A stretch of 64,000 nucleotides of DNA from OPU3-GD-OMZ sp001901525 (GTDB lineage Bacteria > Pseudomonadota > Gammaproteobacteria > Methylococcales > Methylomonadaceae). The stretch is taken from assembly GCA_963981505.1 (NCBI GenBank), contig CAXCEI010000001.1, positions 104,867 to 168,866 of the forward strand, given 5' to 3'. This document shows positions 1 through 9,255 of the stretch, piece after piece (positions within the stretch are counted from its first letter, which is position 1; every line of letters starts with the position of its first letter). The notes below the pieces were generated by a model, which did no database searches, had not been told where the DNA came from, and saw only the letters and a list, made by a program, of their open reading frames with translations. The translations under genes were made by a program, and so were the position numbers.

Positions 1-32
1 TAATAATCCAACACAACTTACCAGCATTTAAA

Positions 33-2192
33 TTAGGCTACCATTTCTCTCTGTAAGGCAGCCTTAACACAACGAATAATACCGTAACTATAGACACCAT
101 CCAATGCATCGTAAATACCTCGCAATGTCTGACTCTGCTGATCGGTAACATCTAAAATAGCTTGCTCGATAACACTAACCTCTTGTTTGGAAATAGACAC
201 TACTTCGGTCAATTCAACCTCCCCGGTAAGCAACCCTTCGGCCAGGTGTCCATAGACGGTATCCTGAGTTATCTGCCTTTTTTCTGAGATAGCCTCAATA
301 ACCAACCCCGCCTTGAACAAATCTAACGTTGTTATAACCGTTTCCGTCATCTGTTGATCATCTGATAATTTAACAAAGCGTTCAATAACTGCTAAAAATT
401 GGTCCCCGTATAATCCCAACTTACGATCCCCAACACCGGATAACTGCCTGAATTGCTCCTTATTACTCGGCAACTGATCTTTCATTTGAACCAGTGTTGC
501 ATCATGAAAAATCTGATACGGCGGCACTTTCTGAAACGCTGCTATTTCCCAGCGCTTAGCACGTAAGGCATCCCAAAGCCGTTTTTCTCTACGCCCTGCC
601 CCCCCCTTATTTAAAGTGTTCCCAACATAACGCTGCTTAACCGTATGTTCTTTTCGTAACACCAAAACGGTTTCACCCCGCAAAACAGGCCGGCATCGTT
701 CAGTTAATTGATAACTCCCATGCCCTTCTAAATCGACTGTTATCAATCCTCTCGCCAAGAGTTGCCGGTATATTGATCGCCATTGACTCCGTGTTCTATC
801 TACACCCAATCCAAAGACAGACTGTTTATCATGCCCAAAACTTTTAATTCTATCGTTTACTTTACCCCGAAGCACATCGACCAAGTACTCTACGCCAAAA
901 CGTTGCCCGGTACGATAAATACAAGAGAGCGCTTGTTGCCCGGCGACTGTACCATCCCACGTTTCAACTGGTTCTAAACAGGTATCACAATTATTACAGC
1001 CTACTTTGCCAACAGGTTCACCAAAATACGCTAATAAAACCATACGCCGGCACTCTATTTGCTCACACAATGCCAACATTGCATCGAGTTTTTGTCGTTC
1101 AACTTGCTTTTGCCTATCTCCCAGTGTCAATGACTGGTTTACCATCTGTCGTAAAGTCACCACATCTTGCAAGCCATAGACCATCCAAGCATTAGCAGGT
1201 AAACCGTCTCTCCCTGCCCGACCAGTTTCCTGATAATAAGACTCAATACTCTTAGGCAAATCAAGGTGCGCAACAAACCTAACATTTGGCTTATCAATGC
1301 CCATACCAAAGGCAATGGTTGCCACCATGATCAGCCCCTCTTCCCGCAAAAACCGTAATTGATTCGCTTGTCTGTCCTGAGGCAACATGCCCGCGTGATA
1401 CGGTAATGCCGTGATACCCTGACTACTTAACCGACTTGCCGTTTTCTCAACCTTCTTTCTGGATAAACAATAAATAATACCGGAATCACCACGGTGCTCC
1501 TGCTGAATAAAAGTCAATAATTGTTCATGAGGCTGTTGCTTGTGCAAAATTCGATAGCGAATATTGGGACGATCAAAACCCGCCTTAAAAACCTGACCTT
1601 TATCTATCGCTAACCGGGTAATGATTTCCTGTTGAGTTCGGGGGTCCGCTGTAGCTGTCAAAGCCATAATCGGTACCTGCGGAAAATGCTGCGACAATAC
1701 CGACAACTTTAAATAACTTTCCCGAAAATCATGCCCCCATTGTGATACACAATGCGCTTCATCGACAGCAAACAACGTTACCTTAACCGTCTTAAGAAAA
1801 GCCAGAAGCCGCCCTAACACAAGACGCTCCGGAGTAATATAAAGCAATTGCAATTCATTTCCTTGCAACAACGCTTCTACCGCCTTCGTTTCTGCCACTG
1901 TTTGCATAGAATTTAACGTTCCGGCCCTTACTCCGGCCTGATGTAATGCGCTAACCTGATCTTGCATCAAGGCAATTAACGGTGAAATAACGACACCCAC
2001 ACCACCGCTGACTAATGGAGGAATTTGATAACACAACGACTTCCCACCACCGGTAGGCATCAATACGAGGGAATTTTTACCCTGTAATGTATGAGCAATA
2101 ATTGCTTCTTGCAATCCCCGAAAGCTGTCATAACCAAAGACAGTTTCAAGTACTAATCTCGCCTTTTCAAGATGATTATTATTTTCAGTCAC
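33..2192 (-). CDS. recQ: ATP-dependent DNA helicase RecQ
   Basis: A superfamily 2 helicase that unwinds DNA 3' to 5' in recombination and replication-fork repair. The Walker A motif MPTGGGKS is at residues 45-52 and DEAHCVSQWGHDF at about 144-156, followed by the second RecA-like domain with the arginine-finger region SYYQETGRAGRDG. A zinc-binding set of four cysteines lies near residues 374-403, then the RQC winged helix and an HRDC-like domain near 530-605. At 719 residues it is longer than the E. coli enzyme (about 610); the extra C-terminal 100 residues look like an added helical, HTH-type domain. The start is a GTG with no clear Shine-Dalgarno sequence. It is divergent from gshA, with about 56 bases between them. 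Confidence 0.96.
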   Translation of the reverse strand: MTENNNHLEKARLVLETVFGYDSFRGLQEAIIAHTLQGKNSLVLMPTGGGKSLCYQIPPLVSGGVGVVISPLIALMQDQVSALHQAGVRAGTLNSMQTVAETKAVEALLQGNELQLLYITPERLVLGRLLAFLKTVKVTLFAVDEAHCVSQWGHDFRESYLKLSVLSQHFPQVPIMALTATADPRTQQEIITRLAIDKGQVFKAGFDRPNIRYRILHKQQPHEQLLTFIQQEHRGDSGIIYCLSRKKVEKTASRLSSQGITALPYHAGMLPQDRQANQLRFLREEGLIMVATIAFGMGIDKPNVRFVAHLDLPKSIESYYQETGRAGRDGLPANAWMVYGLQDVVTLRQMVNQSLTLGDRQKQVERQKLDAMLALCEQIECRRMVLLAYFGEPVGKVGCNNCDTCLEPVETWDGTVAGQQALSCIYRTGQRFGVEYLVDVLRGKVNDRIKSFGHDKQSVFGLGVDRTRSQWRSIYRQLLARGLITVDLEGHGSYQLTERCRPVLRGETVLVLRKEHTVKQRYVGNTLNKGGAGRREKRLWDALRAKRWEIAAFQKVPPYQIFHDATLVQMKDQLPSNKEQFRQLSGVGDRKLGLYGDQFLAVIERFVKLSDDQQMTETVITTLDLFKAGLVIEAISEKRQITQDTVYGHLAEGLLTGEVELTEVVSISKQEVSVIEQAILDVTDQQSQTLRGIYDALDGVYSYGIIRCVKAALQREMVA

Positions 2193-2248
2193 ATCAAGGT
2201 TTTTCTAATTGGCATTTCAATCTATAATGGCTCGCTATTATAACTGTA

Positions 2249-3877
2249 TTGCACTGCATACAAGCGACCCCGACCATTTTTCACAAGGATCATGTTATTT
2301 TGGATAATCTCACGCTGAAACGTTTCAGCCAATTAATCGACAATGGCCAGGAAAAACTTATTATAGGCGGACTCACAGGCATTGAAAAAGAAAACCTGAG
2401 ATTATCACAAGCGGGTTTTATTGCTCAAACCCCGCACCCAGAGAACTTTGGTGCGGCTCTGACTCACGCCAGCATCACCACAGATTATTCTGAGGCATTA
2501 ATGGAGTTCATAACACCGCCTTTCTCCCAAACAACAGATTCGTTAAATTATCTTAATAAGATTCATCAATTTGTCTACGACCACCTTCCCGATGAATTTC
2601 TGCTTGCCGCCAGTATGCCCTGTGGCATCGATGGCGATCGCAGTATTCCTATCGCCCAATACGGCTCTTCTAATATCGGTCAGATGAAACATATCTATCG
2701 CCAAGGTCTTGGGCACCGCTACGGGAGAACCATGCAGGCTATAGCCGGTATCCATTTCAATTACTCCATCCCCGAACCACTGTGGCCGGCATTACAGACC
2801 CTAAATAAGAACCCACTCTCCGAACAAGACTTCATAGCCGAGCAATACTTTAATCTCATTAGAAACTTTTTGAATCAAGGCTGGCTGCTACTTTATTTAT
2901 TTGGCGCATCACCGGCCATTTGCAAAAATTTCTTTAAAGACCGCCCTTTAATCGATAATATTTTTGAATCTTTTGATGACCATACCCTTTATCTGCCGTA
3001 TGCAACGTCCCTTAGAATGAGTGACATTGGTTATAAGAGTAACAACCAAGCCAGTCTGGAAATTGATTACAACAGTTTATCAGGTTACGTCAATAGCCTA
3101 ACCGCCGCCATTGAAACCCCGTATGCCGATTATAAAAAAATTGGCCTCAAAAATAACGGCGAATATCGTCAACTCAATACCAATATATTACAAATAGAAA
3201 ATGAATTCTATAACACGATACGTCCTAAGCAGATTAGTGCTTCTGGCGAAAAACCTACCTTAGCCCTACAACGTCGGGGTATTAAATACGTGGAAATTCG
3301 TTCACTGGACCTTGATATTTACCAACCAACCGGTATTGAAACGAATACCGCCCACTTTTTAGAAGCCTTTTTGCTGACCTGCTTATTTCAGGAAAGTCCC
3401 AAATGTAATAAAAACCAACAACACATTAATAACAATAACCTTTCAGCGGTTGCCCACGAAGGCCGTCGCCCTGACTTATTATTGGATCAGAACGACAAAA
3501 AGATAACCCTCAACGCTTGGGCACTTAACATACTTGAGAGCATGACACCTATCTGCCAAACCTTGGACCACGGACAAATAAACACCCCTTACCAAAAAGC
3601 CTTAAACCAACAAATAAACTGCATTCAAAACCCAGACCTGACTCCTTCGGCTAAAATATTAGCGGATATGCGTAGGACGCAACAACCCTTTGCACGGTTT
3701 GCTATTGAGCAATCACGCCGCCATGAACACTTTTACCGTAACCAACAGCTCAATAAAGAAGAATCCGACAGGTTCACTGAAATGTCAATCCAATCAAAAA
3801 AACGCTTAGCCGAAATTGAGACAAACGATCATATGAGTTTTGATGATTTTCTGGCACAATATTTCCAACAACAATAA
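2249..3877 (+). CDS. gshA: Glutamate-cysteine ligase (GshA, proteobacterial type)
   Basis: Catalyses the first step of glutathione synthesis, ATP-dependent joining of glutamate and cysteine. The N-terminal half carries the family signatures GIEKENLR, ALTHASITTDYSEALMEFIT and the MPCGIDGD stretch; later the LALQRRGIKYVEIRSLDLD segment is typical of the E. coli-type enzyme. The length of 542 residues is slightly above the usual 518. The first roughly 20 residues have no counterpart in E. coli GshA, so the true start may be a few codons downstream. It stands just ahead of an APS reductase gene (20 bases), which links cysteine and glutathione supply. Confidence 0.94.
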   Translation: MHCIQATPTIFHKDHVILDNLTLKRFSQLIDNGQEKLIIGGLTGIEKENLRLSQAGFIAQTPHPENFGAALTHASITTDYSEALMEFITPPFSQTTDSLNYLNKIHQFVYDHLPDEFLLAASMPCGIDGDRSIPIAQYGSSNIGQMKHIYRQGLGHRYGRTMQAIAGIHFNYSIPEPLWPALQTLNKNPLSEQDFIAEQYFNLIRNFLNQGWLLLYLFGASPAICKNFFKDRPLIDNIFESFDDHTLYLPYATSLRMSDIGYKSNNQASLEIDYNSLSGYVNSLTAAIETPYADYKKIGLKNNGEYRQLNTNILQIENEFYNTIRPKQISASGEKPTLALQRRGIKYVEIRSLDLDIYQPTGIETNTAHFLEAFLLTCLFQESPKCNKNQQHINNNNLSAVAHEGRRPDLLLDQNDKKITLNAWALNILESMTPICQTLDHGQINTPYQKALNQQINCIQNPDLTPSAKILADMRRTQQPFARFAIEQSRRHEHFYRNQQLNKEESDRFTEMSIQSKKRLAEIETNDHMSFDDFLAQYFQQQ

Positions 3878-3896
3878 TTTATTAAACGTAATCATA

Positions 3897-4619
3897 ATGA
3901 CTGAAAATTCACTATCCACTTCGAAGTTACAATTAGAACTGGCTGATAAATCACCACGCGCTATTCTAAAAAGAGCATTCGAGGAATTTGATAATATCGC
4001 CTTATCATTTAGCGGTGCTGAAGATGTCGTGTTAATTGATATGGCATTGAATATTAAAAAAGATATTCAAGTATTTTCACTGGACACTGGCCGTCTACAC
4101 CCAGAAACCTATCAGTTTATCGAGCAGGTCCGTAACCATTATAAAATTAATATTGAATTATTAACTCCGGACTACAAAACACTCGATCATTTTGTTCAGC
4201 AAAAAGGCCTTTTCAGTTTTTTTAAAGATGGCCACCAAGAATGTTGTGGCATTAGAAAAGTCCAGCCTTTACAAAGAAAGTTAGTCGAACTTGATGCCTG
4301 GATAACGGGCCAACGCATGGACCAAAGTTTAGATACGCGGCAAAACTTACCGGCTATACAAGAAGACTCAACCTTCTCAACCGAAAACCACCCGCTTGTT
4401 AAATTTAACCCCTTGGCTCAATGGAGTTCACAACAAGTCTGGGATTATATTGAAGCCTATCAGGTTCCATTTAATACGCTCCATAGCAAAGGCTTTATCA
4501 GCATTGGTTGTGAACCCTGCACACGAAGCATTACCCCTAATCAACACGAACGCAGTGGCCGTTGGTGGTGGGAAACAGACAAAAAAGAATGCGGCCTTCA
4601 TGCCGGGAATCTTAAATAA
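3897..4619 (+). CDS. cysH: Adenylyl-sulfate (APS) reductase, iron-sulfur type
   Basis: Reduces activated sulfate to sulfite in assimilatory sulfate reduction. The PP-loop-like N-terminal half includes ALSFSGAEDVVLIDMA. The cysteine pair in ECCGIRKVQPL together with GCEPCTR forms the CC...CxxC set that binds a [4Fe-4S] cluster, which marks APS rather than PAPS specificity. The catalytic ECGLH motif is present near the C-terminus. I chose the ATG at 3897 (about 240 residues, normal for the family); the open frame begins earlier but that part overlaps gshA and is unlike the family. It is probably co-transcribed with gshA. Confidence 0.92.
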   Translation: MTENSLSTSKLQLELADKSPRAILKRAFEEFDNIALSFSGAEDVVLIDMALNIKKDIQVFSLDTGRLHPETYQFIEQVRNHYKINIELLTPDYKTLDHFVQQKGLFSFFKDGHQECCGIRKVQPLQRKLVELDAWITGQRMDQSLDTRQNLPAIQEDSTFSTENHPLVKFNPLAQWSSQQVWDYIEAYQVPFNTLHSKGFISIGCEPCTRSITPNQHERSGRWWWETDKKECGLHAGNLK

Positions 4620-4664
4620 AAAAAATTAACTTCACTCCCAAAACTTAGCCTTCAAAGAAATATC

Positions 4665-5039
4665 ATGTCTAATAATAACCTAACCCTTCACCACGTTAGC
4701 CTATTGGTTCAAGATACCGAAACTTCCGTTAACTTCTACCAACGAATGCTAAACCTAGAGCGCATTACTCGCCCTGACTTGGAGTACCCAGGCGCCTGGT
4801 TTCAGATCGGCAACCAACAAATGCACCTTATTGAACTCAGCAACCCAGACCCCATTACTGGTCGTCCGAAACACGGCGGCCATGATCGCCACGTTGCATT
4901 CACGGTGAGTAATATTGATCTCATCGTAAAAAAACTTGATGAACATAACGTTGGCTATAGCCTAAGCCGTTCAGGACGGCGTGCGCTGTTCTTCCGCGAC
5001 CTTGATGCTAATGCTATTGAAATTTTTGAACAACCCTAA
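4665..5039 (+). CDS. VOC family (glyoxalase-like) protein
   Basis: A 124-residue single-domain vicinal oxygen chelate protein. Two beta-alpha-beta-beta-beta halves can be followed: the first starts with LHHVSLLVQD and ends with MHLIELSN, the second starts with DRHVAFTVSN and ends with NAIEIFEQP. The histidine and glutamate residues at these four positions are the usual metal ligands of the fold. The family includes glyoxalase I, fosfomycin resistance proteins and dioxygenases, and the substrate cannot be read from the sequence. It lies 46 bases after cysH and is followed by a strong hairpin before the convergent peroxiredoxin gene. Confidence 0.8.
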   Translation: MSNNNLTLHHVSLLVQDTETSVNFYQRMLNLERITRPDLEYPGAWFQIGNQQMHLIELSNPDPITGRPKHGGHDRHVAFTVSNIDLIVKKLDEHNVGYSLSRSGRRALFFRDLDANAIEIFEQP

Positions 5040-5053
5040 AGTTAACTAATGCC

Positions 5054-5084
5054 GAAAGCTGTGGTCATTATAACCACAGCTTTC
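5054..5084. terminator. Hairpin between convergent genes
   Basis: A perfect 12-base-pair inverted repeat (5054-5065 with 5073-5084) with a 7-base loop lies between the VOC gene and the convergent peroxiredoxin gene. It probably ends transcription from one or both sides, although neither side carries a long uninterrupted T run. Confidence 0.6.
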
Positions 5085-5102
5085 TCTTAAAAAAGGTCCA
5101 TT

Positions 5103-5579
5103 TTAAGGTCGATAATGCAATTGCTTTACGCGCTCTAGAATCGATTCGGCATGACTCTCATGATTCACCCCGTAGTAAGCTTCAACCAGTTCACCGGCTT
5201 TATTAATAATAAAGGTTGACCGAAGAATTGCCATCTTAGTTACACCCGCTCTTACTTTCTCACGCCAGACGTCATAATCTACACATAATTTACCGCTGGT
5301 ATCAGACAATAAGGCAATATTTAACTTAAACTTTTTAATAAAATCCTGATGGCTTTCACAGCTGTCTTTACTGGCTCCTAATACAACGGTATCAAAACCG
5401 GAAAATTCATTTGCCAAACGAGTGAAATCATTCGCTTCAATCGTACATCCCGGCGTATCATCTTTAGGATAAAAATATAACACGACATTACGCTTACCCT
5501 GATAATCATCAAGACTAATAGTTTTACCGGCTTCATTCTCAACAGAAAACGCTGGTGCTTTTTGACCCTTTACTAACAT
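5103..5579 (-). CDS. bcp: Peroxiredoxin, Bcp/PrxQ type
   Basis: A thioredoxin-fold peroxidase that reduces hydrogen peroxide and organic hydroperoxides. The active-site segment YPKDDTPGCTIEANDF holds the peroxidatic cysteine. The resolving cysteine that E. coli Bcp has five residues later is replaced here (TIEAN), but a cysteine in DSCESHQDF further on could play that part, as in the alternative PrxQ class. The frame is open to 5591; the second ATG (5579) gives the usual family N-terminus MLVKGQKAPAF and is preceded by a G-rich stretch, so I prefer it. Confidence 0.92.
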   Translation of the reverse strand: MLVKGQKAPAFSVENEAGKTISLDDYQGKRNVVLYFYPKDDTPGCTIEANDFTRLANEFSGFDTVVLGASKDSCESHQDFIKKFKLNIALLSDTSGKLCVDYDVWREKVRAGVTKMAILRSTFIINKAGELVEAYYGVNHESHAESILERVKQLHYRP

Positions 5580-5714
5580 AATCCCCCCCATTATTTTTCT
5601 TATAATTCACCTTTTGCAACGGTTATACGGTTAACACCGTCCCACTTATTTTCCTTACCAAAACAACATCCTGTCAATAATCTCCAATAAACCTTAAAAA
5701 AACCTTTATTGACG

Positions 5715-6386
5715 CTATAATTCCTCAACGTCACCCGCGACACCTATATAAACAGACGATGCTAAATTACGAAAGATACCATGCTCAATAACCCCCGGCA
5801 TTGCATTCAAAGCATTATCTATTTCTTCAGCCGTTAACGATACGCCAAAATCAACATCCAAGACCAAATTACCATAACTCGTCGTAGCTAGCCCACTGTT
5901 ATTGGCATTAGGTCGTAATAGACTCTGACCGCCTATTCGTCGTAATGCCTTAGCCACCAAGTGCCACGAAAAAGGAATAACCTCAACAGGGACGGGAAAA
6001 CGTTCTCCTATCCGCTTAACACGCTTACTCTGGTCGATCAAAACGATAAATTTATCAGCTGCCGTCGCTAAAATCTTTTCCCGCACCAAATCAGCACCCT
6101 GGCCTTTTGATAAAACCAAATCATCGGTGACCTCATCAGCACCATCGACATAATAATCAAGCTGATCTAAATGCTCAATTGCAATGATTGGCAACCCTAA
6201 ATTTTGAGCCTTTTGCATACTCACAATAGAACTTGCAACGGTCTGCACACCCAACCCTTCTTCATGATGTCGTTGGGCCAAGGCCTCAATAAAACAATCT
6301 GCACTTGACCCTGTCCCTAAACCAACGACCATACCGTGACTGATGTCCATCGCAGCCTTTTTTGCCACCCGCTCTTTATCATTCAT
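5715..6386 (-). CDS. rpiA: Ribose-5-phosphate isomerase A
   Basis: Interconverts ribose 5-phosphate and ribulose 5-phosphate. The family signatures GLGTGSSADCFIEAL near the N-terminus, DYYVDGADEV, and KGQGADLVREKI with the catalytic glutamate region are all present; 223 residues is the usual length. In a methylotroph using the ribulose monophosphate route this enzyme also helps to regenerate the formaldehyde acceptor. It stands alone between the peroxiredoxin gene and the SoxYZ-like gene, all on the minus strand. Confidence 0.96.
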   Translation of the reverse strand: MNDKERVAKKAAMDISHGMVVGLGTGSSADCFIEALAQRHHEEGLGVQTVASSIVSMQKAQNLGLPIIAIEHLDQLDYYVDGADEVTDDLVLSKGQGADLVREKILATAADKFIVLIDQSKRVKRIGERFPVPVEVIPFSWHLVAKALRRIGGQSLLRPNANNSGLATTSYGNLVLDVDFGVSLTAEEIDNALNAMPGVIEHGIFRNLASSVYIGVAGDVEEL

Positions 6387-6424
6387 AAGTACTCCACAAA
6401 GCCATTTTTACAACATTTAATAAA

Positions 6425-7225
6425 TCAAGGCTCAACACGATAAGTTTGTGAAAAAGTGTTTCCGTCAGTATCACTCACTTCAGCACGCAAATCACCGGAT
6501 GACTGGGGGACAAAATAAAATCTGAAATTAGGGTCTGCACTAATTGCAATATCGGTCTTAGCGGTCAGTACCGGCTGACCATCAAAAGTTACCTTCACTT
6601 CTTCCACATAATAAGCGGGACGTATAAAGCGAGTGACCTGATCCATTTGCATCCCTGTAATATTAGGGTGACTGATTAGTAATTGCGCCAAATTTGGTTC
6701 ATTGGACTGCGCCGTACCCGAGAGCTTAAACTTCATTCGTCCGAGTCGTTTCATTGCAGCATCCAGATCGGCACCAATCGGAGCTGAACACCCGCCACTC
6801 GCCTTAACAAACTTTTTCGCCATTATAAGCTGACCATCATTCATTTCTGCTATAGCACGCACATAACTGTAGCTATTAATCCGAAGACGCATCGCAACAT
6901 CTGCTTTACCACTGAGGGGAGTAAAATTAAATTCAGCTGCAAACGGTGTTGGATTCTTATCCACAATCAAGGTGATTTTTTTAATATATTTATCATTGGT
7001 CTGATTAATTTTACTCGTTATCCTAATTGGAACCAGAGCCGCATCTTCCGCACGATAAGGTGCCTCAATAGCAATAATATTCTCAGTTTCACTGATCGAA
7101 CGGTCCGCAAAGAACTGCGTCTTCAATTCATTTTTCCAAACCGTATCGTCAACACCTGCAGAAACGGCATTAACAAAAAACATTGCCAAGAAACTTACAA
7201 TTACTCTTACCATTTTCATAATCAA
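6425..7225 (-). CDS. SoxYZ-like carrier protein, quinoprotein dehydrogenase-associated
   Basis: A secreted protein of about 266 residues that joins a SoxY-like and a SoxZ-like part. The N-terminus is a signal peptide ending near residue 23 (VNAVSAG). The SoxY-like part contains KASGGCSAP, matching the cysteine-bearing swinging-arm region of SoxY although here it is internal. The C-terminal part, after about residue 170, resembles the SoxZ beta-sandwich (THPxI-like segment SHPNITGMQMDQ). In methylotrophs such proteins accompany PQQ-dependent alcohol dehydrogenases, but their biochemical role is not established. It sits 14 bases downstream of a metallo-beta-lactamase-fold gene, its usual partner. 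No quinoprotein dehydrogenase is in this window. Confidence 0.82.
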   Translation of the reverse strand: MIMKMVRVIVSFLAMFFVNAVSAGVDDTVWKNELKTQFFADRSISETENIIAIEAPYRAEDAALVPIRITSKINQTNDKYIKKITLIVDKNPTPFAAEFNFTPLSGKADVAMRLRINSYSYVRAIAEMNDGQLIMAKKFVKASGGCSAPIGADLDAAMKRLGRMKFKLSGTAQSNEPNLAQLLISHPNITGMQMDQVTRFIRPAYYVEEVKVTFDGQPVLTAKTDIAISADPNFRFYFVPQSSGDLRAEVSDTDGNTFSQTYRVEP

Positions 7226-7238
7226 TCCCCTTTACTTA

Positions 7239-8171
7239 TTAATCTTCCCATTCTAATTCTGCAAAAACGAGCGTTATATTTTTTTTATGGAAAGCATCAA
7301 ATAATGCCCATCGTCCCGTTGCCATTTGACCCACCTCAGCGATAGCCTGTTCAATAAACTTTCCCTGTCTTATCATTGATCGCACTTCCTTCAATAACAT
7401 AGTCAAATAATCCTCTTGTGGTTTCAGTGCGGCCGGCCAATCCCCCATAACCGGACCATGACCCGGCACAACACGTCTAACCTTTAGAGCTGATAACGCT
7501 TTCAATTCTCTTAACCACCCTTTCAGGCTTCCATCAATCACAGGCAAATGCTCAACAAACAATAAATCTGACAACCATAACGTCTGACTGTTCTTATCAA
7601 GTACAGACAAATCATTGTCCGTATGCGCACTCCCATGTGCGGTCACTGTTAATAATCGATGACCCAAATCTAAAGTTAAAGAATCTGTCACTTCAATATC
7701 TGGCAAGACAATATCTTTTGGTGCTAACTTAACCCCCAATTGTTCTTCAGAACGTTGTAGATAAAAACCACCACGCGCCTGCATCGCACGCGCCAGATTC
7801 TTATGCCCGATAAATTGCACGCCTCTCCCTTTAAAACTACGATTGCCAAAAATATGATCAGGATGCACATGACTATTAATGACATAACAAATCGGCACAT
7901 CGGTAATTTTCTCAATCGTATTCTTAAGTAAAAGACCTTGTTGAGGGTTGCCTCCTGAGTCCAACACTGCAACACATTCTTTACCTACCACAAATCCAAT
8001 ATTGGCTATGGCACCATGATTGTCCCTATTAGGTAATTCATGATGCCCAAAATGAAAATACAGCCCCGGTGCTATCTTTTGCACCTCAAGAGTTTCTTTT
8101 GTCTTAGCCTGGCATTGCACAGCGAACAAGCCCAGACATAGGCCCAAACTGACAATCCATATACATTTCAT
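7239..8171 (-). CDS. Quinoprotein relay-type zinc metallohydrolase (MBL fold)
   Basis: An exported metallo-beta-lactamase-fold protein. The zinc motif HxHxDH appears in NSHVHPDHIFGN; further ligands are the histidine in GSAHTDND and that in VPGHGPVMG, with aspartate in LWLSDLLF. The open frame extends to 8267, but the ATG at 8171 gives a clean signal peptide (MKCIWIVSLGLCLGLFAVQC then AKT) and overlaps the stop of the LysR gene as ATGA, so translation is probably coupled. Paired with the SoxYZ-like gene, it matches the metallohydrolase that accompanies PQQ dehydrogenases in methylotrophs. The substrate is unknown. Confidence 0.82.
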   Translation of the reverse strand: MKCIWIVSLGLCLGLFAVQCQAKTKETLEVQKIAPGLYFHFGHHELPNRDNHGAIANIGFVVGKECVAVLDSGGNPQQGLLLKNTIEKITDVPICYVINSHVHPDHIFGNRSFKGRGVQFIGHKNLARAMQARGGFYLQRSEEQLGVKLAPKDIVLPDIEVTDSLTLDLGHRLLTVTAHGSAHTDNDLSVLDKNSQTLWLSDLLFVEHLPVIDGSLKGWLRELKALSALKVRRVVPGHGPVMGDWPAALKPQEDYLTMLLKEVRSMIRQGKFIEQAIAEVGQMATGRWALFDAFHKKNITLVFAELEWED

Positions 8172-9073
8172 TTCGAACTCATCTCCTTGTGATGACACAA
8201 TTCTAAAAAAGCTTTTACTGCTCGCGATTGAATAGCGTCTTTCGGCGCGATAATATTCAAATGCCAAAGCAATCCACTGGGTGAATTCAATCGACGAGCA
8301 ACCAATCCTTCTCGCTCATAACGCAAAGCCTGAGAAGAAGAAAAGCCAATACCTAAGCCCGCCCTTACTGCTTCCTTGATACCTGAAACCCCCATCACCT
8401 CAATATTCACAGGGATCACCAATTTTGCTTTAGACAAGGCTCTTTCTAAAACCTGACGCGCCCCTGATTCTGGCTCGCGCCAAATAACCGGATATTTAAT
8501 TAATGCCTGTAGCGGTACCGAATCTGGATACAACGTTGCAAGCTCATGGCCTTCGGGTAAAACCAAAACAATTTCATCCTCTTGCCACGGCAATAATTGA
8601 TAATTCTTAGGCAACAATTCCCGTTCAATCGGCCCCTCAATAAATCCTAAATCAAGACTACTTAAGTTATTAAGAATTTCATGCGTATTCCCCGTTTTCA
8701 TAAAAACTTGCACACCGTGATGAAGCGTTTGTAATTGCACGACATATTTGGGCAAATAAAAACTAGCTATCGTCATCGTTGAACCAATTCGTATCATCCC
8801 TGCATTAATTTTCTGCAAACAACGAATAAACTCATTTGCCTCATTAAAACTTTTCTCAAAATTAGAAGCATGCTCTAACAAACTCTCCCCCACCGGAGTT
8901 AAAACAATACGATGCCCTTCACGCTCATACAGCGGCTCACCCACGGCTTCTTGCAATAATTTTAATTGCCCTGACACCGCAGGTTGCCCAATATTTAATG
9001 ACTGTGCCGCACGAGTAATGCTACAAAATTTAGCGACGACACTAAAAGTCAGTAAATGCTGTGGATTTAACAT
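8168..9073 (-). CDS. LysR-type transcriptional regulator
   Basis: A 301-residue LysR family regulator. The N-terminal winged helix-turn-helix (about residues 1-65) contains SITRAAQSLNIGQPAVSGQL, and the rest is a periplasmic-binding-like effector domain. It is divergent from the formate dehydrogenase genes, and two matching dyads lie in the 182-base gap, so it very likely controls that operon and itself. Its stop overlaps the start of the metallohydrolase gene, which places regulator, metallohydrolase and SoxYZ-like carrier in one transcription unit. The inducer is not apparent; LysR regulators of formate dehydrogenase are known in other bacteria. Confidence 0.9.
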   Translation of the reverse strand: MLNPQHLLTFSVVAKFCSITRAAQSLNIGQPAVSGQLKLLQEAVGEPLYEREGHRIVLTPVGESLLEHASNFEKSFNEANEFIRCLQKINAGMIRIGSTMTIASFYLPKYVVQLQTLHHGVQVFMKTGNTHEILNNLSSLDLGFIEGPIERELLPKNYQLLPWQEDEIVLVLPEGHELATLYPDSVPLQALIKYPVIWREPESGARQVLERALSKAKLVIPVNIEVMGVSGIKEAVRAGLGIGFSSSQALRYEREGLVARRLNSPSGLLWHLNIIAPKDAIQSRAVKAFLELCHHKEMSSK

Positions 9074-9124
9074 AAAAACACTTTAAATAAGGGTAACTAA
9101 CAATAAACTAAACCATCTTCACTA

Positions 9125-9141
9125 TATCATTTTTAATGATA
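9125..9141. promoter_or_regulatory. Candidate LysR operator, site 1
   Basis: The inverted repeat TATCATT-TTT-AATGATA contains the core TCAT-N5-ATGA, which is the T-N11-A arrangement bound by LysR-type regulators. It lies about 50 bases upstream of the LysR start and about 115 bases upstream of fdhB. Confidence 0.55.
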
Positions 9142-9146
9142 GAAAC

Positions 9147-9161
9147 GTCATAAATAATGAC
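9147..9161. promoter_or_regulatory. Candidate LysR operator, site 2
   Basis: The inverted repeat GTCAT-AAATA-ATGAC has the same TCAT-N5-ATGA core as site 1. The two cores begin exactly 21 bases apart, two helical turns, as expected for the recognition and activation sites of a LysR tetramer acting on the divergent fdhB promoter. Confidence 0.55.
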
Positions 9162-9255
9162 TTGAAAGCAATGTGTGATCTACTGTAAAGTTTACCGATT
9201 TTTTAGCATAAGTCGTTATATTTGCTAACCATTTCATAGCTATTAGGGGACCTGA

